A stretch of 64,000 bases of DNA from Providencia manganoxydans (GCF_016618195.1 NZ_CP067099.1:2976001-3040000); one strand, 5' to 3'. Positions 7,629 through 17,228 are shown, numbered from the stretch's first letter. Translations and numbers: made by a program. The notes: generated by a model not told the origin, from the letters alone.

Positions 7629-9449
7629 ATGTCACTAAATACAACTTTACTGCACCGCTTAGGATTTAACGCAGCGCGCTTTCGTTTTGCCGTCATTACC
7701 GCATGTGCCTCTATTGCGGCACTTTTTATCGCTCAATATTTAGAATTGATTCATCCACAATGGGCAGCGATGACGGTTTGGGCATCTGCGCAACCTTGGC
7801 GTGAAAATTTATTAGAAAAAAGTTGGTGGCGCTTTGCAGGTACTGTCAGTGGTGTCCTTGCAGGGGTGATTTTGCTTCATTTAAATTTAATTCACCCTTT
7901 ATTATTTATTCTTGGCCTTGCCATTTGGTTAGGTGGATGTAGTGGTATAGGTCAACTGCAAAAAGGCTTTGTTGCTTATGGCACATTACTTGCCGGTTAT
8001 TCAGCGGTCATGGTCAGTATGCTCAGTATCCATGATACCAATAACCTCTTTGCTGTCGCATGGGATAGGCTTTGGACTATTCTTGTTGGCGTACTTTCAG
8101 CGGTTGTTTTTAACTTTTTATTTACGCCTAAACGTCAACAAGAACCCATCATTGCTCTTAGAGATCAAATAAATACTCAGTTTTACCAAATCCTTCATGA
8201 CGTACTCGAATTGAAAAAACCAGTGAAAAAACAGGTTATCGAGCAACTGTGGCAACTTATGACAAGTTACGAAGAGATGTTAGAAGCGAACCGAATTGGT
8301 TGGCGTTACCACCGTAAACAAGTCGCTAAAGCACGTCAAAAATTGATTTCACAAAGCCAAATACTACTGCACTTAGATAATTATCTAACGATTGCACCTT
8401 TTTACTTTCCACCCCAAGAACCTACAAACACACAGTGGAAGCAAATACTCTCTCTTTGCCCCAATGGCCTCCTAAAAACCTTATTGATCCCGCTTTACTA
8501 TGTAACGCAAGAGAAATCCATCAAACGAATAAAGAAAATTGATAAATTAAAACTCCATCAAGATAGAATTTCTGCATGGCACACTGTTTTTCGTTCATTT
8601 GTTACCATTGGCGTAATAGGACTTTTATGGTTATGGACGCAATGGCAAGCCTTGGCCTATCTCACTCTCGGTCTATCGGTCATGCTAGCTTTGTTTGCTT
8701 CATTAGATTACCCCGCAAAATTTATGAAAAATATCTTTACGGGGCAATTTCTTGGAGCCATTACCGCATTAATTTGTACGTGGCTTTTATGGCCTTTTGC
8801 TTCTTCTTCATGGCAAATGACCTTTCTCATCATCCCTGTAATAATCAGTGGTGTGATTATTTTTTCCCATAATAAGCTGATCCTCATCGCCTTTGATTAC
8901 ATTATGGTTTCACTCATTTTGCTGCAACCTACTTATCCCTACTCGCTATCATTTGCACAAAGTATAGGCAACGCGATCGCGATTGTTTCTGGCCCATTAG
9001 TCGCAATGGTTGCTTTTGCATGGATTTATCCCACCAGCCCTAAAAAACGTTATCGACAATTATTGTATCTTGCAGAGCAACAATTCCAACAAGGTATCAA
9101 TAGATTAATTCAGGGAAATAAAGCCTCAACCACCCAGTTTATGCATCGACTATTTAGTGGATTATTGCTGGCACGCAAAAATGAACAACATCCTGAGCCG
9201 ACATTAGCGTTTTTTACAACACGGCACGGAATTTGGCTAAATTTACTGATATTACATAAGCGATATTCGTATCATGAATCGAAAAAAAGAGCACTCCATG
9301 CACTTGAAAGGCGTATTCAACAAGGCAGGCTTGAGCCATTAAAAATTGCGGCTATTTTTAAAAAGCTAAAACGAAATGAGATAAGAAACAACGAACTTAC
9401 TCAATTAGAAGTGCATTTAAAAAAACTGTTGGATGAAAAAATGCCTTAG
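7629..9449 (+). CDS. FUSC-family inner-membrane protein (putative aromatic acid exporter)
   Basis: A 606-aa protein with the FUSC architecture. An N-terminal block of membrane helices (about residues 15-165) ends in a cytoplasmic region (about 170-315). A second block of helices (about 320-470) precedes a charged C-terminal tail. This layout is shared by YccS (also in this window) and AaeB, an efflux component for aromatic carboxylic acids. The start at 7629 has no good purine-rich ribosome site, so translation may be weak or the start may differ. Its divergent MarR-type partner and duplicated operator suggest substrate-induced export. There is no membrane-fusion partner next to it, unlike AaeAB. 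Substrate unknown. Confidence 0.75.
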   Translation: MSLNTTLLHRLGFNAARFRFAVITACASIAALFIAQYLELIHPQWAAMTVWASAQPWRENLLEKSWWRFAGTVSGVLAGVILLHLNLIHPLLFILGLAIWLGGCSGIGQLQKGFVAYGTLLAGYSAVMVSMLSIHDTNNLFAVAWDRLWTILVGVLSAVVFNFLFTPKRQQEPIIALRDQINTQFYQILHDVLELKKPVKKQVIEQLWQLMTSYEEMLEANRIGWRYHRKQVAKARQKLISQSQILLHLDNYLTIAPFYFPPQEPTNTQWKQILSLCPNGLLKTLLIPLYYVTQEKSIKRIKKIDKLKLHQDRISAWHTVFRSFVTIGVIGLLWLWTQWQALAYLTLGLSVMLALFASLDYPAKFMKNIFTGQFLGAITALICTWLLWPFASSSWQMTFLIIPVIISGVIIFSHNKLILIAFDYIMVSLILLQPTYPYSLSFAQSIGNAIAIVSGPLVAMVAFAWIYPTSPKKRYRQLLYLAEQQFQQGINRLIQGNKASTTQFMHRLFSGLLLARKNEQHPEPTLAFFTTRHGIWLNLLILHKRYSYHESKKRALHALERRIQQGRLEPLKIAAIFKKLKRNEIRNNELTQLEVHLKKLLDEKMP

Positions 9450-9489
9450 TATTAATCAATAAATAACACCTTATATTTATTCAATAGAT

Positions 9490-11004
9490 TTACTCATTGT
9501 GAGGAACAATGTTATTCTTTGGCAGCGGCTTCAAAAATAGAATAAGTATCAGTGCAATAATAACAATAATAAACGTCAAACTGAATCCATTAATAAAGGA
9601 ACCGACGTAGGCTTCCCGATTTATCAGCGATAAAAGCGTCAAACTTGTGTCTTCAGAAAGTAACTTTTGCTCACCGGTTTGGATAAATGCTCTTTTGGCG
9701 TCAAAATGTTCATCAAAAGAAATGCGTAAATAGGTATTCATTAATGCCCCTGAAATAGCTGGCATTAATACCCTTGCGATAGAAACATAAGCGCCCAAAT
9801 GCAAGGCAAATTGAGGTTGCATATTGACAACAAATGACGCAATTAAACCGATTAAAACTAAACACTCACCTATCGATTGTATCACCATCAAAGGAATAAA
9901 CTCATGCACTCGCCATTGATAATCAACTTGCATACCTAAAATACAGCTGCATCCTATGAGTGCAACACCTACTGTCATCAATAACCGAGCATCAATTCGT
10001 TTAGCCAGCCACACAGCTATAGGACTGAAGAGTAGATATACAATAAATGCAATATTAGTGACCTCGCCAATTTGCTGTGGTTTTAATTCCCCAATAGAAG
10101 ATAAAAATGAAGGAACAAATAACGAATTCGCTAGCATTAAAAAACCATATAAACACGAAATTATAAAACAAAGACATAGATTGCGATTTGCCAGCCAATG
10201 AGGCTGAGCAAAAGTTTTATCGAAAAATAATGCTCTACAAATAAAAATACCGAATAAAATAACACTACTAATTAAACATGAAATAATAAACCCAGAGTTC
10301 TCCCACCCCAACATTTCACCTTGAACAACAGCGACATATAATAAAACTAAACTTAAGCTTTTCAGCGCCATACCGCCCCAATCGGTTTCAGATAGTAGCG
10401 CATAATTAACTTTACTTAACGGTATACCTTTCCAAGCAAAAATAAATATCAATACAGCGAAAAAAGCACATACCCAATATAGCCATTGCCAGCTAAATGT
10501 ATCAACAAGAGTGCCGGAAATTCCAACTCCGGCATCCATCCCCAAAGAAACCCTTAAGCTGTATGCCGCCATAACAATTAACCAAACACTAGGTTGTAAG
10601 CTTCTTAAAGCTAATGAAATGGTCATCGGAAGGTAGACCCCTAAACATAAGCCTAAAATAAAATGGATCACAATTAATACTTCAAAGCCATAATACCCAC
10701 CTAAAAGAGGTGTACTTAAAAAAATACCCAATAAAATGGCACTCGTAGACATTAGAATTTTTTCAGCACCTAAAGTGACCATAAACCAAGGCGTTAATGT
10801 CATACTAATTAGCTGCGCTGAATTTAATGAAACATTAATCCATGTTCCCTCTTGCATATCGAATGCAAATACCCCTCGAATATCTGCTAATGAAAGAGAA
10901 AACATACGAATAAATAATGTTGATAAAACAGCACCAAGAAAAACAGAAATAACCGCAAATAGTGGTTTTGTTTCTTTTGCTCCGTAAAATAAACTCAAGA
11001 ACAT
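9490..11004 (-). CDS. MFS multidrug-type efflux pump, EmrB-like
   Basis: A 504-aa, very hydrophobic protein of the 14-helix DHA2 major facilitator type. An early RGVFAFDMQEGTWINVS segment fits the loop after helix 1, and the GTLVDTFSWQWLYWVCAFFAV stretch is typical of EmrB/QacA relatives. It starts one base after the stop of an HlyD/EmrA-type membrane-fusion gene, which indicates translational coupling and a tripartite pump with an outer-membrane channel such as TolC. A divergent TetR repressor with two operator copies lies upstream of the pair. Substrates cannot be deduced. It is less similar to E. coli EmrB than a true orthologue would be, so no symbol is given. Confidence 0.8.
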   Translation of the reverse strand: MFLSLFYGAKETKPLFAVISVFLGAVLSTLFIRMFSLSLADIRGVFAFDMQEGTWINVSLNSAQLISMTLTPWFMVTLGAEKILMSTSAILLGIFLSTPLLGGYYGFEVLIVIHFILGLCLGVYLPMTISLALRSLQPSVWLIVMAAYSLRVSLGMDAGVGISGTLVDTFSWQWLYWVCAFFAVLIFIFAWKGIPLSKVNYALLSETDWGGMALKSLSLVLLYVAVVQGEMLGWENSGFIISCLISSVILFGIFICRALFFDKTFAQPHWLANRNLCLCFIISCLYGFLMLANSLFVPSFLSSIGELKPQQIGEVTNIAFIVYLLFSPIAVWLAKRIDARLLMTVGVALIGCSCILGMQVDYQWRVHEFIPLMVIQSIGECLVLIGLIASFVVNMQPQFALHLGAYVSIARVLMPAISGALMNTYLRISFDEHFDAKRAFIQTGEQKLLSEDTSLTLLSLINREAYVGSFINGFSLTFIIVIIALILILFLKPLPKNNIVPHNE

Positions 11005-11005
11005 T

Positions 11006-12088
11006 TTACTTACCTTTTTGAGCTATACTTTGTGTATCAATATTCACAACAACAGACATACCGGGTCTCAGTCTATTTAAATCACTTTGCTCAGATAAAA
11101 AACTAATATAAACAGGAATACGCTGGACGACTTTAGTGAAATTCCCACTGCTATTATCAGCAGGAATTAATGCGGATTCACCGCTACTCTGAGCACCTAT
11201 ATCACGCACAACCCCGCTGAATAAAACATCCGGAAAGGCATCAACTTTGACAGATACCGCTTGACCGGTATGAACATTCTTTAACTGTGTTTCTTTTAAA
11301 TTAGCGATAATGTAAGGCTGTTTATTGGGAGTAACCGTGACCACTTCAGTACCTGACGTCACAAAACTACCAATATTGAGTTTTACCTTATTCAATTGCC
11401 CATCAAATGGAGCGATTATTGTTGCATAAGATAATTGAGTATCTGCTTGTTTTAAATTAGCTAATGCAATATCTCGCTCAGCAATCCGTATTTCCTTTTG
11501 CTGACTTAATATTGTTTTTGATTGTTTAGCTTGCTCCCATTGTGCTTTTGCTGCTTGCTCTAGCTTAATTAAGCGCTGTAAGTCCGAGTTAGCATCCAAG
11601 TAATTCTGCTGGGTTATTGCACCACTATTGATTAATGCTTTACGTAATAAGGGGCTACGCTTCATTTGCTCAACTTCAATTTTTGCAGCTTGGTAGCGAT
11701 TAAATAGCATTTCAATCGTCAGCTCTTGTTCCTTGATTTCTCCTGCTAAATTACTCAACTGTTGCTCAGATTTTTGATAATTGGCTTTGGCTATTTTCTG
11801 TTTGAAAACATCTTCTTGATTATCAATTTTCGCGATCACATCTCCACGGCGAACAAATTGATAATCATCGACCAAAAGACTAGCTACATAACCTGTCATA
11901 CGTGATTTCAATATGGCTGAATCGGCTTTAATGTACGCATTATTCGACTCTTGATAGCGTTTAGACCCTAACCATTTATCCCAATTTAAGGTGGTAAACA
12001 GAATAAAAACACCAATGCATAACACGCTGAGCCAAGGTGTTAAAGAAATTATTTTCTGTGAGAAAGGCTTAGATCCATTTGTCGTCAT
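11006..12088 (-). CDS. HlyD/EmrA-type membrane-fusion protein
   Basis: A 360-aa periplasmic adaptor. It has one N-terminal membrane helix (about residues 15-35), then a lipoyl-like half (YVASLLVDDYQFVRRGDVIA). A long alpha-helical hairpin rich in Gln, Ala and Lys follows (about 95-205), then the second lipoyl half (ATIIAPFDGQLNKVKLNIGS) and a beta-barrel domain. ATG at 12088 is preferred because GAGG lies eight bases upstream; the longer frame begins with TTG. The pump gene follows after one base. The protein should bridge the MFS transporter to an outer-membrane channel. Confidence 0.85.
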   Translation of the reverse strand: MTTNGSKPFSQKIISLTPWLSVLCIGVFILFTTLNWDKWLGSKRYQESNNAYIKADSAILKSRMTGYVASLLVDDYQFVRRGDVIAKIDNQEDVFKQKIAKANYQKSEQQLSNLAGEIKEQELTIEMLFNRYQAAKIEVEQMKRSPLLRKALINSGAITQQNYLDANSDLQRLIKLEQAAKAQWEQAKQSKTILSQQKEIRIAERDIALANLKQADTQLSYATIIAPFDGQLNKVKLNIGSFVTSGTEVVTVTPNKQPYIIANLKETQLKNVHTGQAVSVKVDAFPDVLFSGVVRDIGAQSSGESALIPADNSSGNFTKVVQRIPVYISFLSEQSDLNRLRPGMSVVVNIDTQSIAQKGK

Positions 12089-12155
12089 TTTATTAACCTC
12101 AATACGACTCAATCATTAGCTTGAGCAACTCTGCCTAAATAAAAAAATTCATAAT

Positions 12156-12168
12156 CTAACATCGTTAG
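12156..12168. promoter_or_regulatory. Putative TetR-family operator, copy 1
   Basis: Palindrome CTAACATCGTTAG in the 127-bp region between the membrane-fusion and TetR-type genes. An identical copy lies 32 bp to the right. Two copies next to a divergent TetR gene fit autoregulation plus pump repression. Confidence 0.75.
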
Positions 12169-12187
12169 GTTATTTAAATATGTTAAA

Positions 12188-12200
12188 CTAACATCGTTAG
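12188..12200. promoter_or_regulatory. Putative TetR-family operator, copy 2
   Basis: Second identical copy of CTAACATCGTTAG, ending 15 bases before the TetR-type start codon. The centre-to-centre distance of 32 bp is about three helical turns, so both dimers would bind the same face of the DNA. Confidence 0.75.
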
Positions 12201-12215
12201 GGAATAAAGGACTAA

Positions 12216-12857
12216 ATGAGACTTTTTATGAGAACACCCAAAATTACCCGTTTACAGGTATTAGAAACAGCATTAATGCTGCTAGAAACTGAAGGAATTG
12301 AAGGCTTAACGATGCGAAAGCTTGCTGATGCTCTTAACATCAAAGCGGCGTCACTGTATTGGCATTTCAATAATAAGCAAGCGCTCGTCGAAGGAATGGC
12401 CGACCATATTGTCGCCATGGTCGCTGTCGATTTTCAATACGAAGATGATTGGTCAACGAACCTAATTAAGATAACGTCTCAACTTAGAAACGCTCTATTA
12501 AAGCATCGAGATGGCGCACGTGTCTTTGCGGGTACTTATATTATTTCTGACAATGTATTACGTATTAACAACGCATTGATTAAAACATTTATGCAAGCTG
12601 GGATACCTGTAGAAAGCGCTGCCAGTAGTACCATGACAGTATTTTATTTCATTCTTGGGTGCTGCATTGAACAACAAGCGGCTACATTCTCAGCAGACAG
12701 CGATTTTATTAATAAAGAATCTGAATTTGATCAGTTATCCAAAGAGAAATTTCCCCATACATGGGAAGCTAAAGAAATGTTATTTGCCAATAACTATGAC
12801 GAACGTTTTTTAGATGGGCTAAAGCTGATTATTGATGGACTAACGAACAAGGGTTAA
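12216..12857 (+). CDS. TetR-family repressor
   Basis: A 213-aa regulator. The N-terminal helix-turn-helix is clear: ALMLLETEGIEGLTMRKLAD, then NIKAASLYWHFNNKQALVEG (about residues 17-66). The C-terminal part resembles the tetracycline-repressor-like ligand domain. ATG at 12216 has AAAGGA just upstream, so it is favoured over ATG at 12228. It faces an EmrAB-like pump, with two identical operator candidates between them. Expected role: a drug- or metabolite-responsive repressor of that pump. The inducer is not predictable from the sequence. Confidence 0.85.
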   Translation: MRLFMRTPKITRLQVLETALMLLETEGIEGLTMRKLADALNIKAASLYWHFNNKQALVEGMADHIVAMVAVDFQYEDDWSTNLIKITSQLRNALLKHRDGARVFAGTYIISDNVLRINNALIKTFMQAGIPVESAASSTMTVFYFILGCCIEQQAATFSADSDFINKESEFDQLSKEKFPHTWEAKEMLFANNYDERFLDGLKLIIDGLTNKG

Positions 12858-13004
12858 ATAGCATTATGCACCAGTATCATTGAGCCACTAACTTCAAGCC
12901 ACATTGTCACACCAATTAGGGTAACTTAATGCTATAGACAGAAAAAATAAGCAACAATGGTGTATTGCTCTCATGGTTCACTGTGACTGTAATGTGTCGA
13001 TAAT

Positions 13005-13370
13005 TTAACCAATATTGTGCACAATGGGTAGTTTGGTAATCTCTAGCTCGGTTTCATTTAGCTTATTACATTCTACCCTATCACCATTTTTATAAATAAA
13101 ATAATAGTGCTTGTTATTCCCCGTTGTTTTGACTAATGACTCTCCATTTAGGAAATTGTAAATTTTATACTTAACATTATTATCGCTATGACGAATAGCT
13201 GGGTGAGAAAGAATAAAGAGTGAGCCTCTCTTCAATGTTGAGATCAAATAGTTAGTATGGAGTATCGTCATTTTTTCCCCTTCAGGGCATTGAAGCTGAT
13301 ACTCTTTCATCGCAAAGACCGGAAAACATACAGCAAGAAGCAGTGTGATGGTAAACGCTTTTTTTATCAT
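13005..13370 (-). CDS. Small exported protein of unknown function
   Basis: A 121-aa protein beginning with a clear Sec signal peptide (MIKKAFTITLLLAVCFPVFA), leaving a mature basic protein of about 100 residues with two cysteines (near 28 and 102) that could form a disulphide. ATG at 13370 is chosen because GGAG lies six bases upstream; ATG at 13385 would add five residues before the signal. I do not recognise the family. It stands alone between the TetR gene and the amino-acid symporter, with its own spacing on both sides, so it is probably monocistronic and periplasmic or secreted. Confidence 0.55.
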   Translation of the reverse strand: MIKKAFTITLLLAVCFPVFAMKEYQLQCPEGEKMTILHTNYLISTLKRGSLFILSHPAIRHSDNNVKYKIYNFLNGESLVKTTGNNKHYYFIYKNGDRVECNKLNETELEITKLPIVHNIG

Positions 13371-13512
13371 TATGGCTCCATACATTCAAAATCGTGAGCA
13401 ATATTTACTTATAAAATCAGGGTATTGTCTCTATAAAAACATGTTGCCCAATCAATTGCAAAATTTTCCGATGATTAATTATTCATGTGGAACTATTTTT
13501 GGTAAATAAACA

Positions 13513-13536
13513 AAGCTCCATAATCCTATGAAGCTT
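13513..13536 (-). terminator. Terminator of the alanine/glycine symporter gene
   Basis: AAGCTTCATA pairs with TATGGAGCTT on the minus strand (one mismatch, loop GGAT) and is followed by TTTGTTTATTT. It lies just beyond the symporter stop. Confidence 0.6.
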
Positions 13537-13547
13537 CGTCTAACTAT

Positions 13548-14924
13548 TTACTTCTCATATAGCTTGTTTGCCATATCAATACTATCAGCGTTGACATCTT
13601 TAATATGATCACGAGTCAGTCGATATACAACAGGACTTAGCATTAACAATGCAATAAGATTCGGGATCGCCATCATGGCATTCAAGGTGTCAGCTAACAA
13701 CCAAACAAAATCCAGTGACTGCGTCGCGCCGATAGGTAAAGCAATCAACCACAACACTCTAAATACCTTAATCGCCCTTAAACCAAATAGATATTGAACA
13801 CATTTTTCACCATAAAAGCTCCACCCTAAAATGGTCGTAAATGCAAAAATAGCTAACGCAATCGCGACAATATAATTACCACCGGGTATTGCTGATTGGA
13901 AAGATGATGCCGTCAATGTTGCACCGGTTTCTGCCGTTAGCCAACCACCAGTAATAATGATGGTTAACCCCGTGACAGAACAGACAATGATAGTATCGAT
14001 AAAGGTACCTAACATCGCGATTAACCCTTGGCGGATCGGGTTTTGTGTTCTCGCAGCAGCATGCGCAATTGGTGCGCTCCCTAAACCTGCTTCATTCGAA
14101 AATACGCCTCGAGCTACCCCAAAACGAATAGCAGCCCATACCGCGGCTCCGGCAAAACCACCTTGTGCAGCAACAGGAGAAAATGCTGAAGTTACAACTA
14201 AAGAAAATGCAGTGGGGATCTCACTAAAATTAAGTCCTAAAACCAATAAACCAGCCCCAAAATAGGCAACGGTCATAAATGGGACTAACTTACCTGCAAC
14301 ATCAGAAATACGACGTAATCCACCAATTAAAACAGCGCCAACCAATAAAACAAGCGCTCCAGCAGTTAGCCATTTATGTAGACCAAAATTGCTCTCTAAC
14401 ACATCGGCGACAGAGTTAGCTTGCACTGTGTTGCCGATACCAAAACTGGCACAGGCACCAAAAAAAGCAAATAAAGTGCCCAACCAAACCCATTTAGGTC
14501 CTAAACCGTTCTTGATGTAATACATAGGGCCACCAACATATTGGCCATATTTATCTACTTCACGAAAACGCACAGCAAGTACAGCTTCTGAATATTTAGT
14601 CGCCATACCAACGAGTGCCGTGATCCACATCCAAAACAGCGCACCTGGTCCCCCCATCACGACCGCAGTCGCAACACCAGCAATATTTCCTGTGCCTATT
14701 GTTGCCGACAAAGCAGTCATCAAGGCATTAAATGGTGAAATCTGCCCTTCACCTCGTTCTCCATTTTTTTGGAAAAGTAATTTAAAGCCAGTCCCCAGCT
14801 TACGAATAGGTAAAAAGGCTAATCGGATCTGCATATAAATGCCAACACCGAGGATCCCAATGAGCATTGGAACGCCCCATACAATACCATTTAACTCACC
14901 TAACCATGTCGTAATCAAGTCCAT
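13548..14924 (-). CDS. Sodium:alanine/glycine symporter (AGCS family)
   Basis: A 458-aa membrane protein of the alanine-or-glycine:cation symporter family. Family landmarks are the N-terminal NAFNALMTALSATIGTGNIA-like segment (here PFNALMTALSATIGTGNIAG, about residues 64-83), GGPMYYIKNGLG near 131-142 and FSNEAGLGSAPIAHAAA near 275-291. About ten transmembrane helices are expected in the inner membrane, importing alanine or glycine with Na+ or H+. It is monocistronic, with a terminator-like hairpin downstream and an ERIC-like repeat upstream. Paralogues are common in enterobacteria, so no symbol is assigned. Confidence 0.9.
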   Translation of the reverse strand: MDLITTWLGELNGIVWGVPMLIGILGVGIYMQIRLAFLPIRKLGTGFKLLFQKNGERGEGQISPFNALMTALSATIGTGNIAGVATAVVMGGPGALFWMWITALVGMATKYSEAVLAVRFREVDKYGQYVGGPMYYIKNGLGPKWVWLGTLFAFFGACASFGIGNTVQANSVADVLESNFGLHKWLTAGALVLLVGAVLIGGLRRISDVAGKLVPFMTVAYFGAGLLVLGLNFSEIPTAFSLVVTSAFSPVAAQGGFAGAAVWAAIRFGVARGVFSNEAGLGSAPIAHAAARTQNPIRQGLIAMLGTFIDTIIVCSVTGLTIIITGGWLTAETGATLTASSFQSAIPGGNYIVAIALAIFAFTTILGWSFYGEKCVQYLFGLRAIKVFRVLWLIALPIGATQSLDFVWLLADTLNAMMAIPNLIALLMLSPVVYRLTRDHIKDVNADSIDMANKLYEK

Positions 14925-15100
14925 TCGTTTCCCTCTTCTTATTATTTATATCGCTCTTTATTTAACGGTTACAAATTGATAACATTTACTTATAAACTTT
15001 AATAAAGACGATAAACGCAATATATGCGAGAAAAAAGCGGCTAAAAGTTCAGTTGAGATGAAGGAATGTGAGAAATGTCACGAGTTACCATTGGGGTTTA

Positions 15101-15235
15101 AATCAGACGAGTTATAATGCAAGTTGCAACGTTCTTAACGACTTTTACCCTCACCCGTCGTCTAGTTTTCTAGGCTCCTAGCGATCTGTTCGCTTATTAC
15201 CTAGCTCCCCCTCGAATTATTCAGAGCGGTAATAG
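15101..15235. repeat. ERIC-like intergenic repeat (diverged)
   Basis: The stretch keeps recognisable blocks of the enterobacterial ERIC palindrome: GCAAGTTGCAACG near the left end, CTCACCCGTCG and GGCTCCTAGCGAT in the core, and CTCGAATTATTCAGAG at the right end. It lies between the symporter and the peroxidase genes. Recognition is by eye. Confidence 0.6.
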
Positions 15236-15254
15236 TTGAATCCCTGTTAAATGG

Positions 15255-15283
15255 GTTCTGAGGTTAACAAATAACCTCAGAAC
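15255..15283. terminator. Perfect 12-bp hairpin after the peroxidase gene
   Basis: GTTCTGAGGTTA and TAACCTCAGAAC flank a five-base loop, just beyond the DyP peroxidase stop. There is no strong T-run on the minus strand, so termination is probable but not certain. Confidence 0.55.
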
Positions 15284-15297
15284 AAAATAAATATGGC

Positions 15298-16227
15298 TTA
15301 TTCAATATCATCTAACATTGATGGTGATGGAACAAAGAATAGTGTCCCTGTAACAGCGGTACTGTATTTTAACAACTCATCGGTGGCACCATTTTCACTG
15401 CCAAGAAACATGCTTTCCAACATACGAAGCGTCGTTGAAAAATACCTTGCATAACCAATAAAGTAAGTACCGTATTCATTTTTAGAAGGATTAGAAAATG
15501 GCATATTGGCGCGAACAATTTTTAAATCATCACCATTTTCATCTTTAATATTAGTCACAACATTGTGCGAGCTCGGTATTTTTTGTTCATCAGTCAATTC
15601 CACATCATTAAATTTATGGCGACCAATTACTTTCTCTTGTTCTTCTACACTCAAACTTTGCCATGCGCTCATATCATGAATATATTTTTGAACAAATGCA
15701 TAACTACCACCTGCAAATTGTTCATCTTCATCACCAATAACAGCATAATCGACACGCTCATCTTCCATTTCAGGGTTCTCGGTGCCATCAACAAAACCTA
15801 TGATCGAGCGCCCATCCATATAGCGGAATCCATGTACTTCATCGACATGTGTCACCATACCAGCGAGCTGCTGACTAATAATGGAAGCTAATTCATAACA
15901 AGCAGAAACATTTAACGCCCGAATATGGAAAAATAAATCTCCCGGTGTGGAAACAGCCGTATGACGGCTACCTTTTATTTCTTTAAAAGGAGTAAGTTGT
16001 TGTGGCTTAGCCAATTGAGGAAATAAACTTTCCCATGCATCGGCACCAAATCCCATCACACAGCTAGTTTCAAGTGCGGGGAAACGCGTTCTCATGCTGC
16101 GAATTAGACCGGATAAATTATTACAAAACGAGACCAACTGATCACGGTGCTTTTGTTTATCAACAATATTAAAAACGAGGAAATATGAATTCTCTCCTGG
16201 AGTTTTAGTGACATCTTGATATTTCAT
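15298..16227 (-). CDS. DyP-type heme peroxidase (YfeX-like)
   Basis: About 309 aa from the ATG at 16227, similar in length to E. coli YfeX. Key residues are visible: the GXXDG motif GFVDG (144-148, catalytic Asp147), the proximal heme ligand His221 in PSSHNVV, and the distal Arg239 in KIVRANMPF. There is no signal peptide, so it should be cytoplasmic and oxidise dyes, porphyrinogens or other reductants with hydrogen peroxide. The frame stays open upstream to 16317, but homology begins near MKYQDVTKTP and an AAGG lies upstream of that ATG. It is a single-gene unit, and no encapsulin gene was seen beside it. Confidence 0.85.
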   Translation of the reverse strand: MKYQDVTKTPGENSYFLVFNIVDKQKHRDQLVSFCNNLSGLIRSMRTRFPALETSCVMGFGADAWESLFPQLAKPQQLTPFKEIKGSRHTAVSTPGDLFFHIRALNVSACYELASIISQQLAGMVTHVDEVHGFRYMDGRSIIGFVDGTENPEMEDERVDYAVIGDEDEQFAGGSYAFVQKYIHDMSAWQSLSVEEQEKVIGRHKFNDVELTDEQKIPSSHNVVTNIKDENGDDLKIVRANMPFSNPSKNEYGTYFIGYARYFSTTLRMLESMFLGSENGATDELLKYSTAVTGTLFFVPSPSMLDDIE

Positions 16228-16377
16228 AGGGGTTATACCTTTTCCATTGTTTTTCATTTTCATGATAATGGTTCCACTATAATACAATGAACACCCAACT
16301 TCATTGATATTAACCACTTAATAGATAATACTTTTTTAATCACCAAAAGAGACATTCTTATTTGGATAAAAAACAGT

Positions 16378-16411
16378 AAATATCGCCTGATTCATTATTC
16401 AGGCGATATTT
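16378..16411 (-). terminator. Terminator of the SDR gene
   Basis: A perfect 13-bp stem (AAATATCGCCTGA with TCAGGCGATATTT) with an 8-base loop. On the minus strand it is followed by TTTACTGTTTTTT. It sits immediately after the SDR stop codon. Confidence 0.8.
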
Positions 16412-16418
16412 GAGGTTG

Positions 16419-17201
16419 TTATGATTTCTGATTAAATTTGCTGTTATACGCATTCAGCATTTTGCCATCCACTAATTGGAAATTAAAACTTTCCCTATCG
16501 ACATACCCCGTCATACTGTCTGAGTCATATAGCGCCATGGCAAACTCAGCCAATTGTTCACTGGTATGATATGTACCAAATGAAACATCATAATCATAGT
16601 GTTCCACATTGTTAGCGACTTGACCAAACTCGGTTTTTGTTGCTGCTGGTGCTAAAACTTTAGCCCTTAATTGAGCGCCTTCGGCAATAAGCTCTCTCGC
16701 TAAACCTTCAGTAAAACTGCTGACAAAGAACTTTGAGGCACAATAAGTCACAGCATTTGGTACAATCGTATACCCTCCTGCTGAGCTAATATTGATTAAC
16801 TGAGTATCTGCAATATCACGATAATCATTGATATATAAACTCGATAAAATAACCAGCGATTGGATATTCAAATTAAGCATTGTTTGGATTTTATCAACCG
16901 GTTGGCTTGAAACTGAGCCGTAATATCCCATTCCTGCATTATTCACCCATACCTGTACTTGGTAGTGAGTTAGCGAATGATAAAATGCTATCGCTTGTTC
17001 CGTCGACGATAAATCACACTTTTTAACTATCACCTTAATATCTGGGTTTATACCCGCAATCTCATCCTTTAATTTAACCAATAAGTTATCTCTGCGAGCA
17101 ACGGCAATAATATTCATTCCTTTCTTCGCGAATGCCTTAGCGATTGAACGACCGATTCCTGAGCTAGCCCCCGTTATCACTGCATAATGTTGTTGTTTCA
17201 T
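16419..17201 (-). CDS. Short-chain dehydrogenase/reductase (SDR)
   Basis: A 260-aa classical SDR. It has the NAD(P)-binding motif TGASSGIG at residues 10-17, NNAG at 87-90, and the catalytic Ser140, Tyr153 and Lys157 (ISSAGGYTIVPNAVTYCASK). Basic residues after the second strand (ARRDN) favour NADP. ATG at 17201 has AAGGAGG upstream. It diverges from a MerR-type regulator, and its promoter has the 19-bp spacer and central dyad expected for MerR-family activation. The substrate is unknown; an aldehyde or quinone detoxification role would be an inference from regulators of this type. Confidence 0.85.
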   Translation of the reverse strand: MKQQHYAVITGASSGIGRSIAKAFAKKGMNIIAVARRDNLLVKLKDEIAGINPDIKVIVKKCDLSSTEQAIAFYHSLTHYQVQVWVNNAGMGYYGSVSSQPVDKIQTMLNLNIQSLVILSSLYINDYRDIADTQLINISSAGGYTIVPNAVTYCASKFFVSSFTEGLARELIAEGAQLRAKVLAPAATKTEFGQVANNVEHYDYDVSFGTYHTSEQLAEFAMALYDSDSMTGYVDRESFNFQLVDGKMLNAYNSKFNQKS

Positions 17202-17228
17202 ATTACCTCCTTTTGATAAAGTCACTAA

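Noticed and set aside
15565..15891. Plus-strand open frame of 108 codons opposite the DyP peroxidase
   Set aside because: Antisense to conserved catalytic residues of the peroxidase; no independent support.
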